Under the pieces are notes generated by a model that saw nothing but the letters and a program-made list of their open reading frames with translations, was not told the DNA's origin and ran no database searches. A stretch of DNA of 64,000 bases from Gari tellinella (lineage: Eukaryota; Mollusca; Bivalvia; Cardiida; Psammobiidae). Positions 55,530 through 64,000 of this stretch are shown piece after piece (position 1 is the stretch's first letter; each line of letters opens with the position of its first letter). The DNA is taken from NCBI GenBank assembly GCA_922989275.2, contig OV277862.1:64555832-64619831 (forward strand), in the 5' to 3' direction. A program made the position numbers and the translations under genes.

Positions 55530-55895
55530 GTGAATGACAAACAGTTTCTATTCGCGGAACGTGGAATCTGATAAAGATCCAAACTGTTTGCAAATGTCGG
55601 TTACAGTGGAGAATCTGTTATTCTTTCCCGTTTAAACGCAGACGTACGCAAACGCAAATCACTAAAACGTAGAAATGTACATTTTTGGACAATTCTGATA
55701 ATTCATGTTTATCTTGGTGGCAAACAGTTTGGAGCCTGATCAGACGCCGGGTAACCCGGCGTCTGATCTGGCTCCAAACTGTTTGCACTGCAAATAATAA
55801 TTTTAGCGTAAACGCGTTTATTGGGAAAGAATAACATTTTCTCCACTGTATATCGGTCTTGGCGGTGAAAATGTTAAAACCTTATGTGCATTACT
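55530..55895. mobile_element. MITE-E remnant hosting a MITE-C
   Basis: Left part GAATGACAAACAGTTTC with AAGATCCAAACTGTTTGC. After the insertion it continues ATCGGTCTTGGCGGTG, AAAATGTTAAAAC. Confidence 0.5.
55604..55848 (+). mobile_element. MITE-C copy, TCTGTTATT subfamily
   Basis: Left end CAGTGGAGAATCTGTTATT, right end ACATTTTCTCCACTG, TA on both sides. Hairpin apex GGGTAACCC. Confidence 0.9.
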
Positions 55896-55899
55896 AACA

Positions 55900-56060
55900 T
55901 TCTGAAGCCATATCAGACGCCGAGTAAGCTGATTTCAAACTGTTTGCCGCTAAGATTTAAATACATCATTACCATTTCCCAGAAACCACCTTTTTCGACA
56001 CTCTGTTACATTGCGTTTAAGTGTACTTTCGTTCAAACGGTAAAAAGAATATCAACCGAA
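55900..56060 (-). mobile_element. MITE-C-like remnant
   Basis: TATCAGACGCCGAGTAAGC with CAAACTGTTTGCCGC, then TTACATTGCGTTTAAG. No termini. Confidence 0.35.
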
Positions 56061-56299
56061 AAGCAGAAACTATCCGACGGTAAAGTAATATCCCGGCACA
56101 TCAATCAAATCTATTCACTTCATAATGCAATGTTATTTTCCTTAATACATTGATACCGCTGCCACTGAAAGGTCGTGAGCTTGTCCAGTATCAATCTGTA
56201 TCGATAAAGAATATACGCGAGCAATTGTCATATACGAATATCATGTTTGCCAGAAGGAGAAGTGTATGATTCCCCTCTAGGTTAGGATAATCAAAGAAC

Positions 56300-56320
56300 C
56301 CCCCCCCCCGAAAAGGCTGA
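56300..56320. repeat. Poly-C run
   Basis: A run of about ten C. A similar run at about 58236-58246 replaces part of a MITE-C hairpin. Confidence 0.8.
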
Positions 56321-56404
56321 TTTTGATTTCCCATGTACATGTACATGCACTTCTTTACTACATTCATGTATGTTTTATGCTTTCATGTTACTGGTACTGT
56401 TCCT

Positions 56405-56635
56405 ATCACAACTCCTTCGTTGTCATGACGTCATTAATTAAAAAAGAAAATTGTCGTCACCATTTATTTCTTAAATCAAACTTTATGTATTTTGACTTAA
56501 GAATTGAGTGCAAAACAGTATATATCCTGATCAGTAGCCGCGTTATGCGGCGTCTGATGAGGATCTAAACTGTTTGCAACTACCGTTGGCAGCGTAAGGC
56601 AAGGTCAAATTAACACAGAAAGTTCGTTCATGAGT
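56405..56635 (+). mobile_element. MITE-E copy
   Basis: TTGTCATGACGTCATTAATT, TTGTCGTCACC, TTTTGACTTAAGAATTG. Hairpin CAAAACAGTATATATCC, apex GCCGCGTTATGCGGC, right GATCTAAACTGTTTGC, then GTTGGCAGCGTAAGG. Confidence 0.65.
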
Positions 56636-56898
56636 TTTGTGTATTTTTTCGATTAGTTTTTTAGCAGTCACTTGTCTAAAACATGAGATAATAAAGACAA
56701 TGTAGAGGCTGAAATAGAGACGGGTTACTATACTTACTTGCTCACCATTTGCAAACAGCTGCGATTCAGATCAGACATCGTGTAGATCTAATTCTGGCAT
56801 ACTTGTTTTGTGTTTGAAACCTACTTTCACAAACCAATGGTCCTGGCATGCCTTCTGCATTTGGGAAGACGTTAGGTATTTTCTCACATGTACATGTA

Positions 56899-57118
56899 CA
56901 GTGGAGAAAACGTTATTCTTTCCCAATGAACGCGTTTACGCTAAAACTATTATTTGCAGTGCATACAGTTTGGAGCCAGATCAGACTCCAAACTGTTTGC
57001 CACTCACATTAAAATGAATAGTCAGAATTATCAAACAAATGTCATTGTATACGTTTTTGTGATTTGCGTTTGCGTTTCGTTTGCGTTTACACGGGAAAGA
57101 ATAACGAATTCGCCACTG
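56899..57118 (-). mobile_element. MITE-C copy with hairpin apex deleted
   Basis: Left end CAGTGGAGAAAACGTTATT, right end ACGAATTCGCCACTG, TA on both sides. The hairpin is only CAGTTTGGAGCCAGATCAG joined to ACTCCAAACTG; the whole GACGCCG...CGGCGTC apex is gone. Confidence 0.85.
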
Positions 57119-57351
57119 TACGAAAAGGAACGCCGGTGGATGCTAAGATGAATGCTTCTTTCAATTATACTTGTACATTGGGGGACGTTATTTCTTGATT
57201 TGCAATGAAACTAAAGGCAAACTCAATGCAATCGAATGTAAAACCTGATGTTCTTGAACGGGTTACCTCTTTATTAAAACAATCTGAGTTACAAACTGTT
57301 TGTTGCCTGTTCGTTGCCTGATCGGACGCCACTATACATGTACAAGATGTA

Positions 57352-57598
57352 CAGTGGAGAAAACGTTATTCTTTCCAAATAAACGCGTTTACGTTACAAC
57401 TATTATTTCCATTGCAAACAATTTGGAGCCAGATCAGACGCCGGGTAACCCGGTGTCTGATCAGGCTCCAAACTGTTTGCCACTTAGATTAAAACACAAT
57501 AATTAGAAATGTCAAAAAATGGTAATTTCCTACATATTAGCGATTTGCGTTTGCGTTTCGTTTGCGTTTATACGAAAAGAATAATGTTTTCTCCACTG
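57352..57598 (-). mobile_element. MITE-C copy
   Basis: Left end CAGTGGAGAAAACGTTATT, right end ATGTTTTCTCCACTG, TA both sides. Hairpin apex GGGTAACCC, one mismatch (GGTGTC). A MITE-C right half follows directly (CTCCAAACTGTTTGCAATGG to about 57685), the likely remains of a host copy. Confidence 0.85.
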
Positions 57599-57689
57599 TA
57601 TGATGAGTCTCCAAACTGTTTGCAATGGGCAGAGTTATTTAAGCTTAAATACGTTTATTGGTAATATCTTCCCCGACGCAATGGCAAAT

Positions 57690-58095
57690 CTAATTTCCCA
57701 ATGCGAACTCTGTTTGCTTGCTTGTTCATGAAAAACGTCGGTGATAATTTTATATTTTAACCGAAACTGACGTTTAAAGGCCATGTCATTACTCAAATGT
57801 AATTCATTTTTGAATTTGATTTCGAGCAACTAAGTTTTCCAATCTAAGGACTATTATTCATACACACTTTATTCAAGATTCAATGTTATTAACCCGTTCA
57901 TTACCTAGTCCTGAATACAATAATTATTTGCAAACAGTTTGGATCCAGTTTGCACCACAGCGTCTGCTCACAGTTTTGGCAGACGACACTTTCAAATTAG
58001 ACGATATCACAGCAGAATAAGGGTTATACCCCGGAATACCATAATAAATGCACTTTTGGTATTTAAACGGAAAGCAGCTTATTACGGATTACACT
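57690..58095. other. No gene recognised
   Basis: A half hairpin, GCAAACAGTTTGGATCC, is at 57931 (MITE-D/E type). Confidence 0.4.
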
Positions 58096-58555
58096 ACCAT
58101 AGAGAATATTGTAACATGTCCCGTTTAAACGCTAACGAAACACAATTCAAAAGGATGTAGAAAGTTACAGCCTCTTGAAAGTTCTGACCATTCATTATTA
58201 TCTGAGTGCCAAACAGTATATAGTGCCTTATCAGACCCCCCCCCCTGGATTACGGGCATACATCGGAGAAAACGTTATTATTTCCCAATAAACGCGTTGA
58301 TGCTAAAACTATTATTTGTAATGCAAACAGTTTGGAGCCAGATCAGACGCCGGGTAACGCGGCGTCTGATCAGGCTCCAAACTGTTTGCCACCTAGAGAA
58401 AAATTAATAGTCAGAATTGTCAAAATGTTGCCCTTTTCTCCATTTTATTACAATGTGTTTGCGTTTCGTTTGCGTTTAAACGGGAAAGAATAACGTTTTC
58501 TCCACTGTAAATGTTTTGAATAAACGTTATTTGGAAAGAATAACCTCTTCACTGT
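58096..58555 (+). mobile_element. Older MITE-C split by a younger MITE-C
   Basis: The left part has CATAGAGAATATTG, CCCGTTTAAACGCTAACG and a hairpin changed to a C-run. The right remnant after the insertion has AATAAACGTTATTTGG and CCTCTTCACTG plus TA at about 58553. Confidence 0.6.
58261..58507 (-). mobile_element. MITE-C copy nested in MITE-C
   Basis: Left end CATCGGAGAAAACGTTATT, right end CGTTTTCTCCACTG, TA flanks. Hairpin apex GGGTAACGC, one mismatch. Confidence 0.85.
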
Positions 58556-58720
58556 AGAATAAAATCTCCCGGAGGAGACTGATGGTTTAGCTTCAATGGG
58601 TTTATTTTATTTAAAAGTTGAAAAACTTTAAGCGTCTTTTGAGGTGCCGCAATAATGTAAAACGCGTATTCAGTTCAAAACATGTAATATTTGCTGGCAC
58701 TTAAATAAACAGCAGATTAA

Positions 58721-58916
58721 CCCATTTACTGTCATAACGTCATCAATTTTAAACAATTGTCAACGGGTTTCATTTCTCAAATCTAAATTTCAGATCTGTT
58801 GATTTAAGAAAATATCAATATGAGTGTCAAACAGATAAAATTCATAATGCAGCCTCTGATCAGGATACTAGCCAATTGCAAATCATTTTTGTACATGGGG
58901 TAAGACAGTGAAAGGG
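58721..58916 (+). mobile_element. MITE-E copy
   Basis: TTAA at 58717-58720 and 58917-58920. Ends CCCATTTACTGTCATAACG and GTAAGACAGTGAAAGGG. Most of the left hairpin arm is missing. Confidence 0.75.
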
Positions 58917-58924
58917 TTAACTAT

Positions 58925-59195
58925 ATAGCAGCTTAACAGTGGACGAGTATTTAACAGAAAATTCCCGGAGGAGAGACATGGTTTTCTTTCATCCGAGTTA
59001 AGTAGCTATCCGATTTGAAAGTCGAAAACGTGTCTGAGATGCCTCAAAAGTAAGGTTTTACATATCGACATTTTAACCTTTTGCTGTTAATCTCTATAGC
59101 ATTTGCATATGCGAAGGTCATGTCAAAAAATTAATGCCAGTAAAAGGATTTACCATTGATCCACACCAGACGTCGCATCATTATAACGCGGTTTC
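58925..59195. other. No gene recognised; MITE-like pieces
   Basis: AAATTCCCGGAGGAGA repeats a motif at 58563 (AAATCTCCCGGAGGAGAC). A worn hairpin (ACCAGACGTCGCATC) is at 59164. Confidence 0.35.
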
Positions 59196-59201
59196 AGTTA
59201 A

Positions 59202-59379
59202 CCTTTTACCCAATAGCCTGTTTCTAGTTTTAAAAAATAGTTGACTACTTAAAGCATATTCAAATATGCTTTAAGCTACCGCCTTCCAGAATAAAAAAAT
59301 CCTTATAAAGCATATTCGCGACTGTTTAAATTGGAGCTATTTTCTTCAGTGGAAGAATTAAGTGAATGGGCTAAAAGGG
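59202..59379 (-). mobile_element. MITE-A copy with shortened hairpin
   Basis: TTAA at 59198-59201, then CCTTTTACCCAATAGCC. The hairpin is only TTAAAGCATATTCAAATATGCTTTAA, a clean shorter palindrome. Right end GGGCTAAAAGGG. Confidence 0.65.
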
Positions 59380-59384
59380 TTCAA

Positions 59385-59830
59385 TGTGCGCAATGTTGCT
59401 CTCAATGTGTACACCTCTACTGCACTTTTGCAACGTATGCAGAGTGAGAGAAACTTCGGCTAATTCTTTCAAGCAAAGAGACAATGTTACCTCCTATAAA
59501 CTGCTGTCTGGTGAAATTACAAACTTTTGTAAGTTCATTTTTAGACTTCTGAAATATCCATGAAACAGTCTTACTCTTCATTAGATACTGCGCTACTCTA
59601 TCTCTGATCTGGATCAAAACCGATATTCAAATATGAACCAAATATGTTGTTCCATGGTGTATTCGTTGCGTTCATTCTATAAGGCTAAATAAAACAGTAA
59701 ACTTGCTTACCACTTGGAGACCAATTAATTTCGGGAACAAGTTTGTAATTAGTAACAAACGATTAAATAACTCAAATGAATACCCTGTTTAGACAATTCG
59801 AAAAATAACTGTCGGAACGCATAGTTAAAA
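59385..59830. other. No gene recognised
   Basis: Half hairpin CTGATCTGGATCAAAACC at about 59605. Confidence 0.35.
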
Positions 59831-59836
59831 CGTGTA

Positions 59837-60062
59837 CAGTGAAGAAGATGTTATTCATTCGCGTTCAAACCGAAGCGCAAACGCAATGTAATCAAATGTA
59901 GAAAAGTACAGTGTTTCTCTAACAATTTATCATATTCTGTATGGCAAATTAAATTAGAACATGGTCAAACATCGGGTTACTTGGCGTCTGATCTAGCTCC
60001 AAACGTTATTTCAGTGGATATAATAATTTTAAAATAAATAGGAAATAATATTACAATTCTGT
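59837..60062 (+). mobile_element. Old MITE-C copy
   Basis: Left end CAGTGAAGAAGATGTTATTC. The hairpin is worn (CATGGTCAAACATCGGG, CTTGGCGTCTGATC). Right end lost. Confidence 0.6.
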
Positions 60063-60775
60063 AATGTTGCATGACACAAGCAGATTGTTGCAAAATTTGT
60101 TTGTGAAGCAATAAGCTGGCTGTTGTGACTGTGACCTTTAACATTGATGGTCTTGAACTTTGAGGAGTTGTACTACATTCAAACAGTTGTTAAGTACACA
60201 TACCAAATACATGTATTAAGATAGTTTCAAAGATAAAGCTGGAGTTAAAACTGTGCATATATAAACAAAACAACAGACACATACACACAGACAATAAAAC
60301 AAACAGACAGGGAGAGTGAGAGAAAGGCGGAGAGGCGAGAGAGAAAGTAAGAGCAAAAAATCCTTATTTTCTTAAGCAATATAATATACCATTTGTGCAG
60401 ATCATATCCCATTTGTGCAGGTCAGGTATTTCGGTATTCAACCTAAGGATTTAATTGTTCGGATGGATTATTTCACAAAGTACATATCCTATTGTGTTTG
60501 ATACATTTAAATGTAGTTTGGGAAAATACAATAATCTTCTCATGATTGTACGTATACTACTCAGGCTTAACAATTAATAGCACCAGACAATCTATGAATT
60601 TGCCGTTGTTTATTGGACTGTTTTCTCGACGTATGGCAAGTTTTCTCAATAGTACAAGCACAACAGAAACCCGTCAAATTGCTCCTGTTGTAACGATGTG
60701 TATTTGCCTAAATTGGTTTTAAGGAAACTGTTTCTCGTATTTCATTTTGTGGGGATACAAGAAAGAAAACACATT
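60063..60775. other. No gene; simple purine-rich patch
   Basis: CA/GA-rich low complexity at 60265-60355 (GAGAGTGAGAGAAAGGC type). Direct repeat CCATTTGTGCAG at 60389 and 60409. Confidence 0.5.
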
Positions 60776-60777
60776 TG

Positions 60778-61022
60778 CAGTGAGGGATACAGTTTTCTTC
60801 CCCAATAACACGTGTATGCTAAAACTATATAACGTCAACTTCAAACAGATTGGAGCCAGATCAGACGCCGGATTTCCCGGCGTCTGATCTGGCTCCAATC
60901 TGTTTGAAACTCAGATTCAAAATATTTGTCTAAATTTTAAAACATTGCATGTTCTACATTGTATTGCATACTGTTTGCGTTTCGTTTCATTTAAAGGGGA
61001 AAGACACACATCTTCCGCACTA
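60778..61022 (-). mobile_element. MITE-C copy with co-changed outer arm
   Basis: The hairpin is perfect apart from the apex: CAAACAGATTGGAGCC pairs with GGCTCCAATCTGTTTG, while most copies have GTTTGG/CCAAAC. Left end CAGTGAGGGATACAG, right end ATCTTCCGCAC. Confidence 0.8.
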
Positions 61023-61024
61023 TA

Positions 61025-61295
61025 CACAGATTGGATATCAGAAGGTTTGTCAAACAGATCATGTGTAATGGCTAACTGAGTGAAAAATGGTACTCAGTAA
61101 AGAGTATACATGTAATGCTTAGCTCTGATCTATTAATTGAATGAGTCAAGCAGAGAGCAATGATGGTCTTTATTCCAGTTGTTATATCAAAACTAACAGT
61201 TAATGCACTTTGTACAACAATATGATTTTCTTATATTGAACCTTTTTTCAAAGATTTGTCAATATGCCATATGAATCTCAGTTCGTTTAACATTA
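61025..61295. other. No gene recognised
   Basis: AT-rich. Confidence 0.4.
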
Positions 61296-61297
61296 CA

Positions 61298-61765
61298 GTG
61301 AAGATGTTATTTTTTAACTTTAAGCGTATCTAAAATCAAATACAATGCAACACAATGTAGAAATAAGTAACCATTTGAAAATGTTAAGGATCAGTTTTAA
61401 TCTGAAAAAAGAGACGGTTTGGAGTCTGATCTGGTCCCAAACTGTTTGCAATGAAGGTACAGTGGAGAAAACGTTATTCTTTCCCGTTTAAACGAAACGA
61501 AACGCAAACGCAAAACACTAAAACGTAGAAAAATGCAACTTTTGGACAATTCTGATAATTCATGTTTTTCTTGGTGGCAAACAGTTTGGAGCCTGATCAG
61601 ACGCCGGGTTACCCGGCGTCTGATATGGCTCCAAACTGTTTGCATAGGAAATAATAGTTTTAGCATAAACGCGTTTATTGGGAAAGAATAAAATTTGCTC
61701 CACTGTAATTATAATGGCATAGACGCGCTTATTTGGAAGATGATAACCTTTTTCCCCGCAGTATG
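61298..61765 (+). mobile_element. Older MITE-C split by a younger MITE-C, apex-deleted
   Basis: Left part CAGTGAAGATGTTATT up to CTGTTTGCAATGAAGG. Right part TTATAATGGCATAGACGCGC, TTTTTCCCCGCAG. The hairpin is only CGGTTTGGAGTCTGATC plus GGTCCCAAACTG. Confidence 0.75.
61460..61705 (+). mobile_element. MITE-C copy nested in MITE-C
   Basis: Left end CAGTGGAGAAAACGTTATT, right end ATTTGCTCCACTG, TA both sides. Hairpin apex GGGTTACCC. Confidence 0.9.
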
Positions 61766-61793
61766 AATGAAACGAATTCATTGTGAACGTTAA

Positions 61794-62314
61794 TACATGT
61801 GTGCCCACGAACCCATATTACATTTATATATGTATTATGAGACATAAACAAACAATGTCGACTCCGATCAGACGCCGCATAGTTCGGCCTCTGATCAGTG
61901 CCTACATTGTTCACTGATAGGAATTTCAATATAAAACAAACCGAAAATGACCATTTAGACCAGGCACTCCTTAGATAATAAACCGCAACCGTGGCCTAGT
62001 GGTTAGGGCGTCCGCCTCGGAAGCGGGAGGTCGAAGGTTCGAATCCCGGAGCCGGATACGGGGTTTGGACTGATATGGCCGGTTGGTGAGCCGCCAGCTA
62101 GTTAAATGAATGGTTACCGTAGGCCCGTCTCTGCCAGGCGCCCGGCAATAAGAGAAGGGATTCGGGAGGTACTGTGCGCGCAAAAAGGATAGGTGTCTCA
62201 TAAGCCAAACTGGCTGGCCCTTTCAATAGGGGTGACACTATAATAAACAAAGCCTTTACCTTTTTAAATGCACTTATCCAATATATGAGCACGGAAAATC
62301 CACTGGGCGCAAAT
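61794..62314 (-). mobile_element. MITE-B copy 5 split by a SINE
   Basis: Left TTAA (61790-61793), ACATGTGTGCCCACG, hairpin CAAACAATGTCGACTC with apex GCCGCATAGTTCGGC, then AGACCAGGCACTCCTTAGATA. After the SINE it continues ATCCAATATATGAGCACGG and GGGCGCAAATGGGTT. Confidence 0.75.
61983..62265 (+). mobile_element. tRNA-derived SINE in MITE-B
   Basis: A box GTGGCCTAGTGGTTAGG, B box GGTTCGAATCCC, then a body with GATATGGCCGGTTGGTGAG and GTCTCTGCCAGGCGCCCGG, ending AATAAACAAAGCCTTTACC and a T-run. A clean target duplication was not resolved. Confidence 0.8.
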
Positions 62315-62324
62315 GGGTTGAAAT

Positions 62325-62760
62325 GTCTGTATCAAAATAGTATGATTGGAATACATTCGCTAGGGAATTCAACGTTATATTGAAAAACGTTAATTCGACC
62401 ACATTTCAAAAAGTAATCATACAATTCATACTAATAAATGTATTATGATAATTTCTCCTTTTTCTGCATTTGAAAGAACGAATACCGCGTAATGCTTACA
62501 AATGCATTTGTAGCCTGCATTTATTCACATTCTTCCTATTGCAGTGTAAAATCTTACAACATTGATTCATTTCTTTCAGCCATAGTAAGTTGTAGTGGAG
62601 AAGACAGTTCATGCGTTTGTACTAATGGATGTCATTCGCAGTAGGTTCGGAGCCTTGGGCCCGCTTCATGAACTTTCACCGAGGAACTCAGCGGGCCCGT
62701 TTCAAATCATTTACCGAGGAACTCAGAGTCTGTCCAGGCTCGATTGAAATTGATAATTGA
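62325..62760. other. No gene; GGGCCC-type repeat piece
   Basis: GGGCCCGCTTCATGAAC and GCGGGCCCGTTTCA at 62658-62703, each followed by ACCGAGGAACTCAG (at 62679 and 62713), forming a short tandem pair. Confidence 0.5.
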
Positions 62761-62763
62761 GTA

Positions 62764-63010
62764 CAGTGGAGCAAACATTATTCTTTCCCCTTTAAACGCA
62801 AACGAAACGGAAACGCATTGTAATAAAATGATAAAAAAAACTTTTTTACTATTCTGACTTAATTTTTCTCTGAGTGGCAAACTGTTTGGAGCCTGATCAG
62901 ACGCCGGGTTACCCGGCGTCTGATCTGGCTCAAAACTGTTTGTGTTGCAAATGATAGCTTTAGCTTTAGCGTAAACGCATTTATTTGGTGAGAATAACGT
63001 TTATCTACTG
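62764..63010 (+). mobile_element. MITE-C copy
   Basis: Left end CAGTGGAGCAAACATTATT, right end CGTTTATCTACTG, TA both sides. Hairpin apex GGGTTACCC. TAGCTT is duplicated right of the hairpin (TAGCTTTAGCTTTAGCG). Confidence 0.9.
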
Positions 63011-63298
63011 TAACTCATCGGCGTGTTAAATGTCTATCATTTTCAACATTTAATTGCATTGCATTAAGGTTTGGTTTAGTGTTTACTGGAACAAATGCTG
63101 TTCTTTTAGACTAAAAAGGACACTTGCAGGAAGAGAAAGGGATACGGAAACCGAGCCGCCGCATTGGGGTTTGTCTTGGTAGGCTTAATGTTTGATATTA
63201 TTACATTAGCATATACAGTACAAATTGTCTTGAGCAATGTACTTTTAATTAAGTAAAGACAGGACAGGCAGCAGAGGATTGCACCCTGAACTAGACGA
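63011..63298. other. No gene recognised
   Basis: The 89-codon minus frame at 63106-63375 runs into the MITE-B hairpin and has no domain. Confidence 0.35.
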
Positions 63299-63302
63299 TT
63301 AA

Positions 63303-63511
63303 CCCATTTGTGTCCATGATCCGATGTACATGTATGGGACATAGGCAAACAGTGTTGATTCTGATCAGACGCCATATGATGCGGCGTCTGATCAGATACT
63401 GTTTGGCGGTAGGAATTTTAATATGAATTTGTTTTTAGACCAGACACTCTTTAGAAAAAAATGGAACAATCCAGTAGTTAACCATGGAAGAACTCACTGG
63501 ACAAAAATGGG
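63303..63511 (-). mobile_element. MITE-B copy 2
   Basis: TTAA at 63299-63302 and 63512-63515. Ends CCCATTTGTGTCC and GGACAAAAATGGG. The hairpin is slightly shortened on the right (ATACTGTTTGG), apex GCCATATGATGCGGC. Confidence 0.8.
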
Positions 63512-64000
63512 TTAACACAGTAGACGACATGTAGTGAAACATTTGCAAACTGTTTGGATCCAGATCAGGTCGATACACCACAGTGTCTGATCAGAATTCA
63601 ACCGCGCGGTCAATCGGACTCCAGTGTTCGCCAGTGTAAAGAAGGTACATGTAGAAGCAATTTCAGGAGTTTCAGTTAAAACGAATTAATTTCAAACGAG
63701 TCGCAAACAGTTGTGAGGCCTATCAGACGTCGGGTACCGGGTGCCTGATATTCTTCGACACTGCATGCAATGACAAGAGACGTTTTAATCACGTTTATTG
63801 GGAAATTTTAAAAATTCTTCTCCACTGAATCAATGCTTTGGAAGATTAAACGAAGTGCATTGACTATGCTATTCTGTCAACATCCTATCTTCAAAACTCA
63901 CAGCCTAAGGGGTGCATTGGAAATATCCAGTTCTAAACATATCAACGTGACTGTTTGTCAGGAGTTTGTTACCCAATATTATTCCAGGAATGCAGGATCG
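63512..64000. other. Hairpin and MITE-C remnants
   Basis: A worn hairpin (AAACTGTTTGGATCCAG, GTGTCTGATCAG) lies at 63549-63600. An old MITE-C right half (GTCGGGTACCGGGTGCC, ATCACGTTTATTGGG, TTCTTCTCCACTG) lies at 63700-63830. Nothing is recognised in the last 170 bp. Confidence 0.45.

Noticed and set aside
16481..55848. CRISPR-like array from evenly repeated palindromes
   Set aside because: Spacing is irregular, the repeats are whole 240-bp elements with TA duplications, and the DNA is eukaryotic in type.
61983..62060. tRNA gene
   Set aside because: A and B boxes are clear, but the acceptor and anticodon stems do not pair and a SINE body follows.

Overview
This window looks like non-coding DNA from an animal genome, most likely a bivalve or related mollusc. 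Three things suggest this: an interspersed repeat at about 3.3-4.3 kb whose end (GAGGCCCATGGGC next to CTCAGGTGAGCGA) I associate with bivalve genomes, tRNA-derived SINEs, and very many short inverted-repeat elements. The species assignment is inference. No bacterial gene organisation, rRNA, CRISPR array or operon is visible.

One convincing host coding segment was found: a first coding exon at 14180-14831 (+). It encodes a signal peptide and a glycosylated extracellular domain and ends at a good splice donor. No later exon of it was recognised, so much of the remaining 49 kb may be its first intron or intergenic DNA. Two broken coding remnants lie within 9.2-10.1 kb: a frameshifted C2H2 zinc-finger exon and the C-terminal part of a Tc1-type transposase with an internal stop.

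The rest is mainly transposon-derived. 1-5.6 kb: one CAGTGGAGAA element, a 173-bp foldback, the 1-kb mollusc-type repeat, and a 930-bp TTAA element inside an older element. 5.6-13 kb: sparse remnants and a possible 4.5-kb element bounded by inverted ends. 13-29 kb: dense CAGTGGAGAA elements (called MITE-C here), many with nested insertions. 30-35 kb: a palindrome, a 1.1-kb pogo-like element, a 522-bp TTAA element with a tRNA-like core, and degenerate 45-bp tandem repeats. 35-64 kb: more MITEs of all families, several SINE or MITE nestings.

The most interesting signal is a roughly 65-bp hairpin (arms AAACAGTTTGGAGCC, GATCAGACGCCG and complements). It sits at the centre of at least five element families with different termini: CAGTGGAGAA with TA duplication (MITE-C), CAGTGTTCCCTC with TA (MITE-F), TTAACCCATTTGTG with TTAA (MITE-B), TTAACCC with TGACGTCA (MITE-D/E), and TGAGCCGTGTCATG (MITE-G). 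The two arms change together: the apex appears as GG/CC, CG/CG, AG/CT or CA/TG, and outer pairs also change in step. A second hairpin (AAAGCAGGCTGAAAGTAAAG core) is likewise shared by two families, MITE-A (TTAACCC termini) and MITE-A2 (CAGGGCTGCC termini). TTAA elements of families A and B repeatedly sit in the GTTTAAAC motif of MITE-C copies. Family names A-G are labels for this report only. All coordinates were counted by eye and may be off by a few bases.
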